NCBI RefSeq assembly: GCF_027922325.1
Contig: NZ_BSFL01000002.1
Coordinates: 744,001-808,000, forward strand
Source: Methylopila turkensis
GTDB taxonomy: Bacteria > Pseudomonadota > Alphaproteobacteria > Rhizobiales > Methylopilaceae
DNA: 64,000 nucleotides
Direction of reading: 5' to 3'
The position numbers and the translations under genes were made by a program. Positions 27,071-35,164 of this stretch are shown piece by piece. The notes under the pieces are model-generated. The model was not told where the DNA came from, did no database searches, and saw nothing but the letters and a program-made list of their open reading frames with translations. The number at the start of each line of letters is the position of its first letter. The stretch's first letter is position 1.

Positions 27071-28020
27071 TCGGGCGCGCGCCCCTCGCGCTCGCGGCGC
27101 TGGCCGCTCTCGCGCTGCTTGCGACCGCGGCGTTCCTGGCGCTGAACCTGCGCGGGGATATCGGCTTCGCGCTGGAGCTGCGCGGGGCGCGTCTGCTGGC
27201 GCTGGTCTGCGTCGGCGTCTCGATCGCGACCTCGACCATCGTGTTTCAGACCGTCACCGGCAACCGCATCCTGACGCCGTCCGTGATGGGCCTCGACGCC
27301 CTCTACGGCTTCGTCCAGATCGGGCTGGTGTTCGCGCTCGGAGGGCTCGGCTTCGCGACGCTCGACCCGCGCATGAAGTTCGCCGGCGAGACCGCCCTGA
27401 TGACCGCGATGGCGCTCGCGCTGTTTCTGCCCATGCTGCGAGCCCGGCTCGACATGACGCTGATGCTGCTTTCGGGCGTCGTGCTCGGCGTGCTGCTGCG
27501 CAGCCTGTCGTCGCTGCTGGCCCGCGTGATCGACCCGAACGACTTCGCCATCGCCAGCGGCGCGAGCTTCGCGAGCTTCAACGCCGTGCGCGGCGATCTG
27601 CTGGCCGTGGCGTCCCTTATGACCATTGCGGCCTGCGTGGTCGTCTGGCGCGCGCGTCACGTGCTCGACGTGCTGGCGCTCGGTCAGGACGCCTCGACCG
27701 CGCTGGGCGTCGACTGGCGCCGGACCGTCGCAGGACTGCTCGCGCTGGTGGCCGCGCTGGTCGCGGTCTCGACGGCCTTAGTGGGACCGATGGTGTTCGT
27801 CGGTCTTCTGGTGGTCGCCCTGGCGGAGCGCGTCGTGAACACCCGCCGGCACGCGGTCTTGCTGCCCGCCGCGGCGCTGACCGCGATCGTGGTGCTGGTC
27901 GGCGGACAGGCGACGTTGCAGCACGGACTGGGCGGCGCCTCGGCGCTCGCCATCGTGGTCGAATTCGCGGGCGGGCTGCTGTTCCTCGCCCTGCTGTTCG
28001 CGGAAAGCCGTCGACGATGA
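27067..28020 (+). CDS. Siderophore ABC transporter permease (FecCD family), second subunit
   Basis: This is a 317-residue second FecCD-family permease. ATG 27067 overlaps the previous stop by ATGA; an upstream ATG at 27043 in the same frame lies inside the preceding gene and is less likely. The membrane helices include 'LLALVCVGVSIATSTIVFQT', 'LDMTLMLLSGVVLGVLL' and 'STALVGPMVFVGLLVVALAE', the last being the family's GxxxFVGL-type signature. It corresponds to the FatC/YclO partner. With the adjacent permease and the ATPase it forms a complete inner-membrane importer. Confidence 0.85.
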   Translation: MIGRAPLALAALAALALLATAAFLALNLRGDIGFALELRGARLLALVCVGVSIATSTIVFQTVTGNRILTPSVMGLDALYGFVQIGLVFALGGLGFATLDPRMKFAGETALMTAMALALFLPMLRARLDMTLMLLSGVVLGVLLRSLSSLLARVIDPNDFAIASGASFASFNAVRGDLLAVASLMTIAACVVVWRARHVLDVLALGQDASTALGVDWRRTVAGLLALVAALVAVSTALVGPMVFVGLLVVALAERVVNTRRHAVLLPAAALTAIVVLVGGQATLQHGLGGASALAIVVEFAGGLLFLALLFAESRRR

Positions 28021-28775
28021 TCCGTATCGAGAACGTCTCCTTCGCCCGCGGCGGAACTGAAATCCTGCGCGACGTCTCTCTGGAGCTGCCATCGGGCGGC
28101 GTGACCGCGATCGTCGGGCCGAACGGCGCCGGCAAGTCCACGCTGCTGTCGCTGATCGGACGCCTGCAGCCGCTGCAGGCGGGCCGCATAACCGTCGGCG
28201 GCCACGCGGTCGACTCCACCCCGGGCGCCGAACTCGCGAAGGTTCTAGCCATCCTGCGGCAAGACAACGGCGTGGCGAGCCGGCTTCGCGTCAGGGAATT
28301 GGTCGCCTTCGGCCGCTTCCCGCACAGCCGGGGACGCCTCAGTAACGAGGATCGCGCTCACGTAGCGGCCTCGCTGGCCGCGTTCGGTCTCGACGCATTC
28401 GCCGAGCGGTTCGTGGAGACGCTGTCCGGCGGGCAGCGCCAGCGGGCGCTCATCGCCATGGCCTTCTGTCAGGACACGCCCTGCCTGCTGCTCGACGAGC
28501 CGTTGAACAATCTCGACATGTTCCACGCTCGCGACCTGATGCGCCGCCTGCGCGCAGCGGCGGACGAACGCGGGCGCACCGTGGTGGCGGTGCTGCACGA
28601 CATCAACCACGCCGCCGCCTACGCTGACCGCATCGTCGCCATGAAGGACGGCCGCGTGGTCGCTGACGGTCCGCCCGCCGAGCTGATGACGCCGGAAACG
28701 CTCGAACGCGTCTTCGGACACCGCATTCGCGTCACGACGATCGACGGGCGGCCGGTCGCTCTGCACCACCTCTGA
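28017..28775 (+). CDS. Siderophore ABC transporter ATPase (FecE/YclP type)
   Basis: This is a 252-residue importer ATPase with Walker A 'GPNGAGKST' at residues 34-42, Q-loop 'LAILRQDNGV', signature 'LSGGQRQRALIAMA', Walker B 'CLLLDEPLNNLD' and the switch histidine in 'VVAVLHDINHAAAYAD'. The 'PLNNLDM' following Walker B and 'LHDINHA' are typical of the FepC/YclP siderophore class. ATG 28017 overlaps the permease stop. It ends the ten-gene biosynthesis-uptake operon; about 205 bases then separate it from the sigma factor gene. I see no terminator hairpin directly after it. Confidence 0.9.
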   Translation: MIRIENVSFARGGTEILRDVSLELPSGGVTAIVGPNGAGKSTLLSLIGRLQPLQAGRITVGGHAVDSTPGAELAKVLAILRQDNGVASRLRVRELVAFGRFPHSRGRLSNEDRAHVAASLAAFGLDAFAERFVETLSGGQRQRALIAMAFCQDTPCLLLDEPLNNLDMFHARDLMRRLRAAADERGRTVVAVLHDINHAAAYADRIVAMKDGRVVADGPPAELMTPETLERVFGHRIRVTTIDGRPVALHHL

Positions 28776-28861
28776 ACGCGGCGGAAGAGCCTGAGGCGGC
28801 ATTCGGTCGCGGCCGACAATGATGCGACGCGAACGCGCTCTCCGCGCAGGCGCCAAACCGC

Positions 28862-28980
28862 CGACTCTGATTTATTACAATTCTAGTTTGCATAAAGCAA
28901 TTGACAGGGCTTTGGAAATCCCGTTCCTCGCGGATATCCGATCCTTATATTTTCGAATTGTTCCAGTCTACTTGAAGATC
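28862..28980 (+). promoter_or_regulatory. AT-rich probable promoter region of the sigma factor gene
   Basis: This segment is strikingly AT-rich compared with all surrounding DNA. It contains TTGACA at 28901, TATATT at 28946 and a short TTGC-ATAAA-GCAA inverted repeat (28888-28900). It has open coding potential only if the sigma factor is extended at its N-terminus. I read it as a promoter-operator region, probably iron-controlled. No element matches a known iron-box consensus well enough to name the regulator. Confidence 0.4.
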
Positions 28981-29535
28981 ATGAAGCAGCATGCGCCAGA
29001 CATCGCGGCTTTCGACCATGGCTCCTGCGCGCATGAACGCGCCAGGCCGGCCAGCGAGCTTCGTAATCTCTATGTGACGGAGCGTGCGCGCCTTCGTCGT
29101 CTGGTGCGCCGGATCGTCGGCAGCGCCGATGTCGCCGAGGACGTCGTGCAGGACGCTTTCGTGAAGCTCAGCAGCCGCGGCATCGGCTCCGCCGACGTCG
29201 GGCTTCTCGTGCGCACCGCCCAGAACCTTGCGCGCGACGTCATGCGCTCCGAGCGCGTGCGCGCGGCCTTCGCCGACCAGACGCGCCCGGAGCAGATCAC
29301 GGCGGGTCCCGTCGCGCCCGACGACGACGCCGCACGCCGCGAAGAGCTCGGCGACCTTCTCGAGGCGCTCGAGGCGTTGCCCGAGCGGACCCGGCGCATC
29401 TTCCTTCTCAGCCGCGTGGACGAGGTGAGTTACCCGCAGATCGCGCGGATGCTCGGCGTCTCGGTCTCGACGGTCGAGAAGGACATGATCTCCGCGCTGG
29501 AATTCTGTCGCAGCTGGCGGCGCCGTCGCGGATAA
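28981..29535 (+). CDS. FecI-like ECF sigma factor
   Basis: This is a 184-residue ECF sigma factor. Region 2 is 'NLYVTERARLRRLVRRIVGS' followed by 'DVAEDVVQDAFVKLSSR'; region 4 is 'LEALPERTRRIFLLSRVDEV' with the helix-turn-helix 'SYPQIARMLGVSVSTVEKDM'. I chose ATG 28981, giving the normal length for FecI proteins. The frame is open back to 28819, but that stretch is AT-rich and lacks protein-like character. It lies upstream of a FecR-like gene and a receptor with a signalling domain, so it should switch on receptor and perhaps operon transcription when the loaded receptor signals. Confidence 0.85.
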   Translation: MKQHAPDIAAFDHGSCAHERARPASELRNLYVTERARLRRLVRRIVGSADVAEDVVQDAFVKLSSRGIGSADVGLLVRTAQNLARDVMRSERVRAAFADQTRPEQITAGPVAPDDDAARREELGDLLEALEALPERTRRIFLLSRVDEVSYPQIARMLGVSVSTVEKDMISALEFCRSWRRRRG

Positions 29536-29608
29536 TTTGAGGACGTCCAAGTCCAGAAACGTTCCGGTATATAGATTGAGCCGAGCGTTCCGGGGACGAC
29601 CTCACAGC

Positions 29609-30577
29609 ATGAAGCCCACCGAGTCAGACGGCGATCCCGCCGAACGCGCTGCGCGCGAAGCGACCGGCTGGTTCGTGCGCCTGAACAACCCGCTCGCCAC
29701 GGACGACGACCGGCGGGCGTTTCGCGCCTGGCTCGACGCCGATCCGGCGCATGCGGAAGCTATTGGTCAGACCCGCGATCTCTGGGACCGGCTCGAGGCC
29801 CCCGCCAACCGCCTCGGCGCGAGCGGGTGGCACCGTGAGATCGCTCCGCCGCGCCGCCGAAAACGCAGAGCCTCCGCGATCGCGGCCGCGCTTCTGGCCG
29901 CCGGTTTCGCCTGCCTCGCGATCTGGCGCGACGTCGGATTGATCGACCGCGCCTTCGCCGATCACGCCACCCGGCCGGGCGAGCGGCTTGACGTCGTGCT
30001 TTCCGACGGCACGCGGCTTTTTCTCGATGGCGACAGCGCTCTCGACGCCTCGTTCGCCCCTGCCGCGCGTGACGTGACGCTGCTGCGTGGGCGTGCGTGG
30101 TTCGACGTGACGCCCGACGCAGCGAGACCGTTCATCGTCCATGCCGGCGCAATCGAGGCGCGCGCGGTTGGCGCCGGGTTCGCCGTCGATCGCGCGGGCG
30201 GCAGCGTGATCGTGGACCAAGGCTCGGCGCTGGTGACGGCAAAGGTTGGACGGCCCGTGAGCCTCGCCGCGAACCAGCGCGCGGCGCTCGCCGCGGACGG
30301 CGCGCTCGAACCGCCGTCGGCGGTGAATCCGGACGTCGCGCTCGCGTGGCGCCGCGGGCTCATCGTTCTGGACGCCGCGCCGCTGGCGGACGTGGCGACG
30401 GAACTCGCCCGGTTGGAGCCCGGCCGCCTGCTCATTCCCGATCCGAAGCTCGCCGCCTTGCGGCTGTCCGGCGTCTTCCGGGCCGACGACCCCGATGCGA
30501 TCGTCGAGGCCATGCGCGCCGGCCTCGGCCTCAAGACCGTCTCGCTCCCGGGCGTCGCGACGGTGATCTACCGCTAA
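29609..30577 (+). CDS. FecR-like anti-sigma factor / sigma regulator
   Basis: This is a 322-residue FecR-family protein. An N-terminal cytoplasmic DUF4880 segment, 'REATGWFVRLNNPLATDDDR' with 'FRAWLDADPAHAEAI', binds the sigma factor. One membrane helix follows ('ASAIAAALLAAGFACLAIW'), then the periplasmic FecR domain 'GERLDVVLSDGTRLFLDGDS' and a C-terminal STN-contacting part, 'LSGVFRADDPDAIVEAM'. ATG 29609 was chosen over an upstream frame extension at 29537 that adds basic, unstructured residues. It transmits the receptor's signal across the inner membrane to the FecI-like sigma factor encoded just upstream. Confidence 0.85.
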   Translation: MKPTESDGDPAERAAREATGWFVRLNNPLATDDDRRAFRAWLDADPAHAEAIGQTRDLWDRLEAPANRLGASGWHREIAPPRRRKRRASAIAAALLAAGFACLAIWRDVGLIDRAFADHATRPGERLDVVLSDGTRLFLDGDSALDASFAPAARDVTLLRGRAWFDVTPDAARPFIVHAGAIEARAVGAGFAVDRAGGSVIVDQGSALVTAKVGRPVSLAANQRAALAADGALEPPSAVNPDVALAWRRGLIVLDAAPLADVATELARLEPGRLLIPDPKLAALRLSGVFRADDPDAIVEAMRAGLGLKTVSLPGVATVIYR

Positions 30578-30597
30578 AAATTCTGACTGAAATTTTT
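30576..30597. promoter_or_regulatory. AT-rich inverted repeat before the receptor gene
   Basis: AAAAATT and AATTTTT form a 7-base inverted repeat around CTGACTGA, overlapping the fecR-like stop codon and lying about 60 bases before the receptor start. Such an AT-only palindrome stands out in this genome and may be an operator or part of a promoter. It could also form a weak RNA hairpin. Confidence 0.35.
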
Positions 30598-30654
30598 TAC
30601 GGGGTCGACCGGCCTCGCCCGTTTTCGCTTTGGGGGGCTGCGCGCTTGCGGCCC

Positions 30655-33021
30655 ATGCGTGACGGGGCTTTGGCGACCATGGATTTTCTGAAGAGGGCAG
30701 CGCGGCTGTGCGCCGGCGCTTCTCTGCTGGCGACCGCAGCGTCGTTATCGGCGACCGGAGCGGCGAACGCTGAGGCCCAAGGCGGCGCGACCTACGCCTT
30801 CGATATTCCGGCGAAGCCGCTGCTCTCGGCGCTCGCCGATTACACCCGGCTGACCGGCGTGCAGGTTCTGCGCCCTGGCGCGCAGCGGCTCAACGGCCAG
30901 TCGCGCCCGGTCTCGGGCCGGCTCGACGCCGAAGCCGCGCTGCGTCAGATGCTTAGGGGCAGCGGCCTCGTCTACGCCTTCAGCAATCCGCGCACCGCGA
31001 CGCTGCACCCGCTCAACGCGCCGGTCACGCCGGTCCAGCTCGCGGGCGAGGCCACGACGCTCGAAGAGATCACCGTCACGGGCGAAGGCGGCGACGGCGC
31101 GCCCGGCGGCTCGGCCGGCTCCTTCACCGTCACCGCTGCCGACATCGAGCGCAAGAACCCGCAGGACGTGCGCGACCTGTTCGGCGGCGAGCCGGGCGTG
31201 CAGGTCGGGTCGCCCCTGCCGCTGTCGCAGAAGGTCTATGTCCGTGGCGTGGAGGAGACCAACATCGCCGTCACGATTGACGGCTCGGCGCAGAACAACA
31301 AGGTGTTCCACCACAACGCGACCACCTACATCGATCCCGGCCTGCTGAAGCAGGCGCGCGTCGACCCGACCGTCGCGCCGGCCGACGCCGGCTTCGGCGC
31401 GCTCGCCGGCTCGATCGCCTACGAGACCAAGGACGTCGCCGACCTGCTCGGTCATGACCGCGACGGCTACGGCGGCATCGTCAAAGGCACGTTCAATTCG
31501 AACGGCGCCGTGTTCGGCAACTCCTATACCGCCTACGGCAAGCAGAGCGGCTTCGAGGCGCTGGGGTACTTCAACTGGGCCGACGGCGGGCGGTACAAGA
31601 ACGGGTCCGGCGACAAGGTCGCCGGGACGGCGACCGACCTGCTGAGCGGTCTTGGCAAGCTGGCCTACGAGAGCGGCGAGGGCCATCGCTTCGAGGTTAG
31701 CCACGAGCGCATCCACGACGACACGATCCGGCCGTTTCGCCCGAATCTTGGCTCGGTCGGCCGCTTCGGCGAACCGCCGGTGCGCGACTTCAAGCTCGAT
31801 CGCCAGAACACGGTCTTCAACTACACCGACACGTCGCCGGAAGGCTGGTGGAATCCCAAGGTCGTGCTCGCGTATGGCGGCACCAAGATCAAAGTCCCTA
31901 CCTATGTGCGCGGCCCGGGCGGCGTATCCGTCTATGGCTATGATTCGTCCGGCGAGACGACGAGCCTCAACGGCAAGGTCGAAAACAAATTCGCCTTCTC
32001 GCTGGGCGACGTGACAGCCGGCGTCGACTTCCGCCACGATCGCGCCCGATACTCGGACCCGAACTACCGCGCGATCGAGAAGATGACCAACATCGGCTTC
32101 TACTCGCAGGCGCGGCTGGAGCCGATCGACCGCGGCCGCATTAGCTTCGGCGGCCGCATCGATCATCAGCGTTTCGACGGCACGAACGACGGAGCAGGCG
32201 CTGAGAAGAACCACACCGGCGTCAGCGCCAACCTGTCGACCGAATACGACCTGATCGAGGATCTCCTGACGGCGAAGGCTGGTTACAGCCATGTCTGGGC
32301 CGGCATTCCGCTGGCTGAGAACTTCATCATGAACCCTGACTGGGTCTACCGGAACGAGTTCGGGAAGCTACGCGCCACGACTGCCGACAACTACTCGGCC
32401 GGGCTCGTGCTGAAGCACAACGGCTTCACGGTGGAAGGTTCGATCTTCAAGACCCAGATCGAGAACGCCCGCAACGCCCGCAACGCGCTAAACTACACTG
32501 GGCCCTTCCAGCCGGGCCCCGTCCCCGGCGCGACCTGGGCGCCCGATCTCGACAGCAAGGGCTTCGAGATCGGCGTGGGCTACGAGTGGGATGCTGGTTT
32601 TGTCCGCGCGAAGTACGCGCACATCACCATCGACATAAATGGCCGTCCGGGCGACTCCGACACCGGCAACTACATTGCGACCCCGGTCGGTGACATCTTC
32701 ACGATCTCGGCCGCGCACACGTTTATGGACTGGAACGTCACGATCGGCGGCGACGTCGAGTTTGCCCCCAAATACGATCGCGTCGGCCGGGACTCTCTAA
32801 CTGGAAGCCGCCTCGAAGCTTTCAAAGCTTATGAAATCGTGAACATCTTCGCGGAGTACAAGCCAAAGCTCAAATATGAGACCACCTTCCGCCTCGATGT
32901 GAAGAACTTGTTCGATGAAATCTATTCGAGCCGTGCCACGTACGGCCAAGACTATCTCAACGTCACGCCTTTGTATGAGCCCGGCCGAGCTTTCCTGATG
33001 ACGGCGCAGGTCAAGTTCTGA
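30655..33021 (+). CDS. TonB-dependent siderophore receptor with signalling (STN) domain
   Basis: This is a 788-residue outer-membrane receptor. A signal peptide ending near 'GAANAEA' is followed by an STN domain (about residues 45-110, 'YAFDIPAKPLLSALADYTRL' to 'GLVYAFSNPRT'), a TonB box-like 'EEITVTGE', a plug with 'VRDLFGGEPGVQVGSPLPLS', and a beta-barrel that ends 'EPGRAFLMTAQVKF' with the C-terminal phenylalanine. The STN domain means that the receptor signals to the FecR/FecI-like pair upstream. Context makes the petrobactin-type metallophore its ligand. ATG 30679 (MDFLKRAARL) is a plausible later start that gives a tidier signal peptide. Confidence 0.85.
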   Translation: MRDGALATMDFLKRAARLCAGASLLATAASLSATGAANAEAQGGATYAFDIPAKPLLSALADYTRLTGVQVLRPGAQRLNGQSRPVSGRLDAEAALRQMLRGSGLVYAFSNPRTATLHPLNAPVTPVQLAGEATTLEEITVTGEGGDGAPGGSAGSFTVTAADIERKNPQDVRDLFGGEPGVQVGSPLPLSQKVYVRGVEETNIAVTIDGSAQNNKVFHHNATTYIDPGLLKQARVDPTVAPADAGFGALAGSIAYETKDVADLLGHDRDGYGGIVKGTFNSNGAVFGNSYTAYGKQSGFEALGYFNWADGGRYKNGSGDKVAGTATDLLSGLGKLAYESGEGHRFEVSHERIHDDTIRPFRPNLGSVGRFGEPPVRDFKLDRQNTVFNYTDTSPEGWWNPKVVLAYGGTKIKVPTYVRGPGGVSVYGYDSSGETTSLNGKVENKFAFSLGDVTAGVDFRHDRARYSDPNYRAIEKMTNIGFYSQARLEPIDRGRISFGGRIDHQRFDGTNDGAGAEKNHTGVSANLSTEYDLIEDLLTAKAGYSHVWAGIPLAENFIMNPDWVYRNEFGKLRATTADNYSAGLVLKHNGFTVEGSIFKTQIENARNARNALNYTGPFQPGPVPGATWAPDLDSKGFEIGVGYEWDAGFVRAKYAHITIDINGRPGDSDTGNYIATPVGDIFTISAAHTFMDWNVTIGGDVEFAPKYDRVGRDSLTGSRLEAFKAYEIVNIFAEYKPKLKYETTFRLDVKNLFDEIYSSRATYGQDYLNVTPLYEPGRAFLMTAQVKF

Positions 33022-33051
33022 CCGGCGCCGTCTGACCTCGCCTCGACGCCG

Positions 33052-33075
33052 CACGCCCGCGCTTGCGCGGGCGTG
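33052..33075 (+). terminator. Probable terminator hairpin after the receptor gene
   Basis: CACGCCCGCGC and GCGCGGGCGTG form a perfect 11-base inverted repeat with a TT centre, followed by TTCGTTT. It lies 31 bases after the receptor stop and before the DUF2218 gene. The T-tract is short, so termination may be partial. Confidence 0.55.
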
Positions 33076-33121
33076 TTCGTTTGATGCGGAATGACGCCGG
33101 AGACAGGCGAAAGGACCTTCG

Positions 33122-33421
33122 ATGGCTATCCTCGACGCCGCCAGCGTGCCGACCGCGAACGGCGCGCGCTACGTGGCGCAGCTCTGCAAGCACTGGAGCC
33201 ACAAGCTGGAGGTCGAGCAAAACGGAGACGCCGCACGCATCGTGCTGCTGAACGACGCCGTGGTGACGCTGGCCGCACGGCCGGAGGCGCTCGATCTTGC
33301 GATCGAAGCGGCGTCGCCGGAGGATCTTGAGTTGGCGAAGGACGTGCTCGTCCGGCATCTCGACCGCTTCGCCTTCCGGGAAGCGCCGCTGGCCTATGGC
33401 TGGCGCGGCGTCGACGCCTGA
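33122..33421 (+). CDS. DUF2218 family protein
   Basis: This is a 99-residue protein of the DUF2218 family, recognisable by 'YVAQLCKHWSHKLEVEQNG' (the HWxHK block) and 'LDLAIEAASPEDLELAKDVL' before 'HLDRFAFREAPLAYGW'. The function is unknown. Members are often found beside iron-siderophore genes, and it may act in iron release or handling in the cytoplasm. It has a good GAAAGGA ribosome-binding site and lies just after the receptor gene beyond a hairpin. Confidence 0.8.
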   Translation: MAILDAASVPTANGARYVAQLCKHWSHKLEVEQNGDAARIVLLNDAVVTLAARPEALDLAIEAASPEDLELAKDVLVRHLDRFAFREAPLAYGWRGVDA

Positions 33422-33431
33422 CGAGACCGGC

Positions 33432-33644
33432 TCAGAGCGGCCCGAAGCCGCGGAACGGAATCGCGTTCGCGGCGCGCCGGGTCCGTTCGGCGCGGTCCTG
33501 AGCGAGGCGCTCCACGCAGGCCTTTTCGGCCGGCGAGCCCGGCCGGGCTCCGGCCGCGACGCAGCGCTCGGCGTCGCGCGAAGGATCGGACCCCGCGCAT
33601 CCCGCAAGCAGCATCAGAACAGGCGCAAGCATCGCGGCCTTCAT
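33432..33644 (-). CDS. Small lipoprotein of unknown function
   Basis: This 70-residue protein begins MKAAMLAPVLMLLAGCAG, a lipoprotein signal peptide with the lipobox LAGC at residues 13-16. The mature part has two further cysteines (RCVAA and KACVE) and is rich in Arg and Ala. It belongs to no family I recognise. It converges with the DUF2218 gene. The start at 33644 was chosen because the upstream in-frame extension lacks a signal-peptide layout. Confidence 0.55.
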   Translation of the reverse strand: MKAAMLAPVLMLLAGCAGSDPSRDAERCVAAGARPGSPAEKACVERLAQDRAERTRRAANAIPFRGFGPL

Positions 33645-33788
33645 CGGCGCATCCTTCCCGTAAGGTCCGCCCGGCCCACGCCGGACGGCGGCGACCGTAC
33701 CAGCATGCCGGCGGCAACGCCCGCCTCGCGACAAATCGCGGGCTCCGGCCTAGGGTGTCGAGGCCCAGCGCATTCGAGACCGCAACCC

Positions 33789-34346
33789 ATGTCCCGCATC
33801 GACGACTCCCGCCCGTTCGTGCCGCTCGGCGTCGCGATCGTCACCGTCTCCGACACCCGGACGGAGGCTGACGACACGTCCGGAGCCACGCTCGCGGCGC
33901 GCGTGGCGGAGGCCGGCCACCGGGTCTCCGGGCGTCGGATCGTGCGCGACGACCGCGAGGCGCTGCGCGCGGCGGTGTGCGCCTTCGTGGCGGACCCCGC
34001 GACCGACGTGGTGCTGACGACCGGCGGCACCGGCTTCACCGGCCGCGACGTCAGCCCCGACGCGCTGGAGCCGCTGTTCGAAAAGCGGATGGACGGGTTC
34101 TCCAACCTGTTTCACGCCTATTCCAGCGGCGTGATCGGAACCTCCACGCTGCAGTCCCGCGCCACCGCCGGCGTCGCCGGCAAAACCTTCGTGTTCGTTC
34201 TGCCCGGATCGTCCGGCGCCTGCCGGGACGCGTGGGACGGCGTGCTGAAAGCGCAGCTCGACTACCGGCATCGCCCGTGCAATTTCGTTGAAATTCTCCC
34301 GCGGCTCGACGAGCACCTGAAGCGCGGCAAGCTGCGCACCGCCTGA
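33789..34346 (+). CDS. moaB: Molybdenum cofactor biosynthesis protein B (MoaB)
   Basis: This is a 185-residue MogA/MoaB-family protein with 'GVAIVTVSDTRTEADDTSG' at the N-terminus, 'VVLTTGGTGFTGRDVSPDAL' as the pterin/nucleotide-binding core, and 'FVFVLPGSSGACRDAWDGVL' near the end. It helps turn molybdopterin into molybdenum cofactor via the adenylated intermediate, in the cytoplasm. It stands alone, next to the GT2 gene transcribed toward it, with no other moa genes in the window. Confidence 0.85.
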   Translation: MSRIDDSRPFVPLGVAIVTVSDTRTEADDTSGATLAARVAEAGHRVSGRRIVRDDREALRAAVCAFVADPATDVVLTTGGTGFTGRDVSPDALEPLFEKRMDGFSNLFHAYSSGVIGTSTLQSRATAGVAGKTFVFVLPGSSGACRDAWDGVLKAQLDYRHRPCNFVEILPRLDEHLKRGKLRTA

Positions 34347-34368
34347 CGCGGCGCCCAAGGGGGATAGC

Positions 34369-35046
34369 TTAGCTGTAAAGCCGGGCCACCAGCCGCGGCG
34401 GCACCCGCAGCATCAGCAGGCCGGCGCCGAGCGCGGCCTTCGGTCCGGCGAACGGACGGCGCAGGCGCGGCGCGAGCGCCAGGGACCTGAGCCGCACGAT
34501 GCGGCCGCGGCCGATGCGGCGGATCAGGTCGGCCTCCGCCATGGCGGGGATGGAGCGGAAGCCGCCGATGCGCGCGTAAAGCGAGGCGTGGATGATAAGG
34601 CCCTGCTCCGGCTTCGGCAGGCCCGTCAACGCGGCGCTCAGGCCGGCCAGCCGCTCGACGGCCCGCGCCCGCGCGCCGAAACCGTCGAGGCCGAAGGCGA
34701 ACACCGCCGCCCGCCGGTCCGTCTCGCCCCGGCGCTCCACCATCTCGACGAAGCTCCGCACCTCGTGGCGCCAGCCCTCGCCGAGCACGACTCCCGGCTC
34801 CAGAAACAGGATCCATTGCGATTTCGCGCGCCGGACCGCGGCGTTCAGCCGCCCGGCGCGGTCGGCGAATCCGCCGACGACGTTGCAGCCCGCGAGATCG
34901 GCGATTTCGAGCGTGCCGTCGGTCGAGCCGCCGTCGGCGAGCGTCACGTCGCGGACGACCCCGTCCGCCGCGCCTGCCACCAGGGAGGACAGCGTCGGCA
35001 CCAGGGTGCGCTCGTCATTGCGGGTCGGAATGATCACGCTCAGCAT
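34369..35046 (-). CDS. Family 2 glycosyltransferase
   Basis: This is a 225-residue GT2 enzyme with the canonical opening 'LSVIIPTRNDERTLVPTLSS', 'VTLADGGSTDGTLEIADLAG' as the nucleotide-binding part, and 'WILFLEPGVVLGEGWRHEV' in place of the usual DxD loop. In that loop the metal-binding aspartates are replaced by EPG, so the activity may be altered. ATG 35046 was preferred to the frame extension at 35124. The gene converges with moaB. The acceptor is unknown. Confidence 0.75.
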   Translation of the reverse strand: MLSVIIPTRNDERTLVPTLSSLVAGAADGVVRDVTLADGGSTDGTLEIADLAGCNVVGGFADRAGRLNAAVRRAKSQWILFLEPGVVLGEGWRHEVRSFVEMVERRGETDRRAAVFAFGLDGFGARARAVERLAGLSAALTGLPKPEQGLIIHASLYARIGGFRSIPAMAEADLIRRIGRGRIVRLRSLALAPRLRRPFAGPKAALGAGLLMLRVPPRLVARLYS

Positions 35047-35164
35047 GAGCAGGAGGTGTACCACGGCAGGAGCCAAGAGTCTGTGGCGCCGTTGCGCGGG
35101 CGAGGCGTCGCGTTCATGCGACAATGTTCTTGATTTGTTCGATTTGCTCTCCTAGCTTTCGGGC

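Noticed and set aside
28819..28980. N-terminal extension of the FecI-like sigma factor
   Set aside because: The 54 extra residues are encoded by AT-rich, promoter-like DNA and exceed the normal length of the family; ATG 28981 gives a standard protein.
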